Shown here piece by piece: positions 61,224 through 64,000 of a DNA stretch of 64,000 bases. Made by a program: the position numbers and the translations under genes. The notes under the pieces are model-generated. The model did no database searches and was not told where the DNA came from. It worked only from the letters and a program-made list of their open reading frames with translations. Source of the DNA: Favolaschia claudopus. Lineage: Eukaryota > Basidiomycota > Agaricomycetes > Agaricales > Mycenaceae. How positions within the stretch are numbered: the stretch's first letter is position 1; each line of letters opens with the position of its first letter. The stretch lies in contig JAWWNJ010000197.1 of the NCBI GenBank assembly GCA_037176885.1, forward strand, positions 1 through 64,000. Direction: 5' to 3'.

Positions 61224-61876
61224 ATGTCCTCCCACTACGAAGTCGCGCTGTTCGGAGAATTCTTCTCTCGCGACCTGAAAGCGATCCTGAACCGCATAAC
61301 CCTCCACTCCGAATCCGCCCACCCAATGCACGCCCGCGAAGTCGTCTTCGAGCCCTTCGACGCCCAACAGCAGCGCGACACCGGCGCCGACCCCGTCATG
61401 CTCCGCGCCCGCAAAGACCTCACCGAGCCCGACTCCGGATGGGTGCTGTACTCATACCTCAAACCCGAGAGCGTCCGCGCGCATCCCGAGGCTACCGTCC
61501 GTCCATGGGCGACGTGCCAGGTTATCGGCGACGCGCTCAGTTTCGCTGCTACTTTGGGTTACGTGCGCCGGTCTCAGATTTACAAGAAGGGGTATCTATT
61601 TCGCAGGGGGACCGCTCGTCATTCAGGTAAGGGTTTGTAATACACGTATTGCAGGCAATTCGAACGCGCCGCCAGATGTTCCAACAAGAACAAGTCGACG
61701 CTAAAACGCAGCAGCCCATCCCAGCCCACGCAGATACACTCTGGGAAGTGGAGGTCAAGACCGCTTCCCCAACACGCAACACCCAAGAGACACCCCTCCG
61801 CACATCCGTCAACGCAGTCGTCGAAGTTCAATTACTCATGAAGGGTCTGCTAGACCTGAGAAGACAGGATATCTAG
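61224..61876 (+). CDS. MED18: Mediator complex subunit 18
   Basis: Head-module Mediator subunit contacting RNA polymerase II. From ATG 61224: MSSHYEVALFGEFFSRDLKA, LNRITLHSESAHPMHAREVV, SGWVLYSYLKPESVRAHPEA, VRPWATCQVIGDALSFAATL and GYVRRSQIYKKGYLFRRG, and after one intron RQMFQQEQVDAKTQQPIP, WEVEVKTASPT, LLMKGLLDLRRQDI. The Mediator beta-barrel pattern is clear. Two oddities: a one-base gain at about 61606-61612 (run of G followed by A) before LVIQ, and an intron of only 28 bp (61627-61654) that is needed to keep the frame. It ends 26 bp from the BCD1 stop on the other strand. Confidence 0.9.
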
Positions 61877-61902
61877 CGTGGCGAATGAATCTCGGCTGAA
61901 TG

Positions 61903-63321
61903 CTAGCTATTCTCTTGGTCGGAATCTCCCCAGTCAACGACGTCCTCTTCCTCCATGTCCGGCGTCCAATTCTCGTCTCCGCGCGCCTTGCGGACCAGTT
62001 CCAGCAGCGCTGCAGCATCCAACTCGACATTCTCGCCGTCGTCGTCGTCTTCATCTGAGTCCACTCGTACCTTTCCTTGCATCTCCAACTGTCCATCCTC
62101 CGCCTCATTGTCGCTTCCTTCATACCCGCCGAGCATCTCCAGCCCATTCGGTCTCGCAGGTTCCATCTCCTCCTCACCACTGCTGCTCCCATACCCATCC
62201 AACAATCCCGAAATCTTCTTGCCCCCCGCTTTGGAATTCAACCTCCGCCGCTTGCGCATATGCTCATCGCCGCCGTCGTCTTCCTGTTGCGCCTGCGTGA
62301 CGGCTCCCTGCAGATCCACCACCGTCCCCCGGAACTCCTCCCACACCTCAACCGTCGGAAACTCCACAAAATGCGTGTACCGCAAAAGCTCTGATAACGG
62401 CTTATCGCAATCAAGTCGATAGTACGATTTGCGCTGCTTATGCTTTTGCTGGGGCGCCAGAGGATCCATCCTCGCGGGGGCGGACATGACGCATTGCGGT
62501 GGCGGCCATGCGACCAAATCCGAAGCCGCACTGTCGGTGACGAGGTCGGGCCACACCAAGGCGCGTACCCAAGGAGGGATATTACTCTTCCCTTCTTCCT
62601 TGACGTGCCTCTTGAGGAGCGCTGAGAGCGTCGTTTCAAGCGTATTCCGGTGCGTAAGGAGTGTATACGGTGGATCTGGTGGATGCGAGGACATGGCGAG
62701 CGGATTCGGGGTTGGATGGAATTTGAATTCGATCGACAGAAGCGCGGTTTGCGTTCTTGGTGTGCAATTTAGTTTAGTTGCTTGTAGTTCAGGTAGGAAT
62801 ACATACTTTGCATCCCACGTCGACTGGTTCACTTTATGGCGTTCCATGCCTGCAGGGAGGATATCCATCTCAATATTATGTGCTTCAAGCTTCATCTTCA
62901 ACACATCCCGCTTCGTCGTCCCTCCAGCTCCAGCCCCACCACCTCGCCCCCTCCCCCCCGCCCCTCCCCCTTCCTCTCCCTCTCCCTCTATCTCCCCTCC
63001 CCCCTCCCCCTCCTCTACTAGTGTCCCCATACCTCCCCCTCACAATCTCCCCTCCCCACTCCCCCCACCCTCCGCCCCATATCCTCCAAAAACGCATAAT
63101 CCCCCATCATCGTGCCCCACCCATACTGATTCATCGGCACGTACGCCGCCTTGTCGCGCTGCCCCGAGCACGCGGCGCGCGTCTTGTGCGTGCTGGAACA
63201 GGGGAGGGAGCAGGTGCGCGTCGCGCAGCGCGGGCAGGTGTATATCGCGTAGTGGTGGTTGCAGATGGTGCATAGGGGCGCGTGGGGCGGATGCACTGCT
63301 CTCTCCGGCCAGGGAAGTCAT
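61903..63321 (-). CDS. BCD1: Box C/D snoRNA assembly factor BCD1 (ZNHIT6), HIT zinc finger
   Basis: Needed for box C/D snoRNP biogenesis. From ATG 63321: MTSLAGESSASAPRAP, then a HIT zinc finger (CTICNHHYAIYTCPRCATRT, CSLPCSSTHKTRAACSG), YVPMNQYGWGTMMGDYAFLE, and after the Gly/Glu-rich stretch DVLKMKLEAHNIEMDILPAG, MERHKVNQSTWDAK. Next come LSIEFKFHP, IPPWVRALVWPDLV, YYRLDCDKPLSELLRYTHFV and an acidic tail. An intron at about 62805-62757 interrupts STWDAK. The frame shifts by one base near 63275-63278 (CCCC on the coding strand) and again in the G/C-run region near 63030-63070. The His/Cys pattern and downstream motif match BCD1. Confidence 0.85.
62925..63080. repeat. Polypyrimidine (C/T) tract on + strand within BCD1
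   Basis: About 150 bases of almost only C and T on the + strand (G/A on the coding strand), coding a Gly/Glu-rich stretch in BCD1. The many C and G runs make indel errors likely, and the BCD1 frame changes inside it. Confidence 0.85.
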
Positions 63322-63565
63322 TGGCCCTGGAACGGTAAATGGGAGTAGAGCTACTAGGTGAAGGAGAAAAATTGGAGGAGTACGGCATTGGCACGTGCGA
63401 GGCGGCACTCCCGACGCGCCGTTAATTAACCTCGCGCCCTCTTTCTCTACGCGCCTCATTCTTGTTGGAACAGCGGAAAGGGCAGATACAATTGCTCAAC
63501 ATTTGCGTGTCTTGGTGCAAAATAATACATCTCTATACTAGTATATGAATGCTCCCTCCGTACGC

Positions 63566-64000
63566 TCAAATATCGTCCATCCCGAAATCAATCTCGACTT
63601 TCTCACCAGGCTTGAAAGCCGGTAAGCCTGTGTGCGAAGTAAGCCGAGTTACAGTTATCCAAGAAAAACAAAGGTAAAAAAAACCACACACCGAGATACG
63701 GGCAACTCGCACACCGAAACGCGTCCCGAGGAAGCAGCTCCCACAGCTACTCGTCGCCTTCGGAGCCGCCTGGGCAGCCTTCATCAACCGCGCCTTCTCA
63801 TCCTGCGATACCTCCTTCGCCTCACCGTCCTGTGCACCGTCAAGCAGCACCACCTTCCCCGTCCGCGCTTCCTCCTCCTCCAGCTCGCGCAGCCCGCACG
63901 AGCAGTTCTTGCACGCGCGCTTGCGCCGCGGCGCCCCCGCAGTAACGGGCTCGCATGTCGGCACCGGCCGTGCGCGATCTGCGGCCGTCAGCAAGGCCTC
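63566..64000 (-). CDS. DRE2: Anamorsin/DRE2 cytosolic Fe-S assembly protein (5' partial)
   Basis: Early CIA-pathway electron carrier. Only the C-terminal part is in the window. The first Fe-S site is RRKRACKNCSCGLRELEEEE (CX2CXC); then comes KEVSQDEKARLMKAAQAAPK, then ATSSCGSCFLG, and in a shifted frame DAFRCASCPYLG, the second pair of cysteines. After an intron with a GT donor (63687-63631), LPAFKPGEKVEIDFGMDDI ends at 63566. A one-base loss at 63725-63727 (CCC) separates the two halves of the second site. The N-terminal methyltransferase-like domain lies beyond 64000. Confidence 0.93.
   Translation of the reverse strand, partial: EALLTAADRARPVPTCEPVTAGAPRRKRACKNCSCGLRELEEEEARTGKVVLLDGAQDGEAKEVSQDEKARLMKAAQAAPKATSSCGSCFLGTRFGVRVARISVCGFFYLCFSWITVTRLTSHTGLPAFKPGEKVEIDFGMDDI

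Overview
The window reads as nuclear DNA of a filamentous basidiomycete fungus, probably an Agaricomycete. Almost every recognisable gene is cut by 45-70 bp introns, intergenic gaps are tens to a few hundred bases, and the gene set is fungal: LYS12 of the alpha-aminoadipate lysine pathway, PHO81, KCS1, VFA1 and a HEI10 with a RING domain. No plasmid, phage, virus, CRISPR, rRNA or convincing tRNA signal was seen. I call 32 protein-coding genes; two run off the ends (PHO81 at the left, DRE2 at the right).

Layout. 0-3.1 kb: PHO81 (phosphate sensor), followed by a 126/125-bp tandem duplication. 3.7-7.4 kb: BOL3, COX15, PRE5. 7.6-12.4 kb: a prion-like Gln/Pro/Gly-rich protein and VFA1. 12.5-17.8 kb: SFA1, a tail-anchored acyl-CoA-binding protein, mS34 and GatC. 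17.9-22.3 kb: an amino-acid permease and DUT1. 22.5-23.6 kb: two minisatellite-like arrays with inverted ends. 23.7-30.9 kb: a WKF protein, PRP6, an F-box protein and ARL1. 31.1-34.7 kb: CDT2 and LYS12. 34.9-38.3 kb: a Trp/Gly/Gln-rich protein and a coiled-coil membrane protein. 38.6-47.8 kb: a very large GAS2-domain protein, a C2H2 factor and a NADH-cytochrome b5 reductase-like enzyme. 49-56.5 kb: KCS1, SEC62 and HEI10. 56.9-60.2 kb: two Ser/Pro-rich unknowns. 61.2-64 kb: MED18, BCD1 and DRE2.

The genes do not form one pathway; this looks like an ordinary housekeeping region. Themes recur: mitochondrial genes in divergent pairs (BOL3/COX15, mS34/GatC), phosphate and inositol-pyrophosphate signalling (PHO81, KCS1), cell-cycle ubiquitin and nucleotide control (CDT2, DUT1) and splicing or ribosome-biogenesis factors (PRP6, WKF protein, BCD1).

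The most unusual features are structural. (1) Conserved genes such as COX15 and PHO81 carry many one-base frame breaks at homopolymers, mostly losses in some genes and gains in others, while neighbours such as PRE5, SFA1, DUT1, ARL1 and LYS12 have none. Assembly error is the simplest explanation. (2) Six introns must use a GC donor. (3) HEI10 needs a 7-nt micro-exon and PRE5 a start-codon-only exon; MED18 has a 28-bp intron. (4) The twin G-run/C-run arrays look like an undescribed fold-back repeat. All functions come from reading motifs by eye; no search was run.
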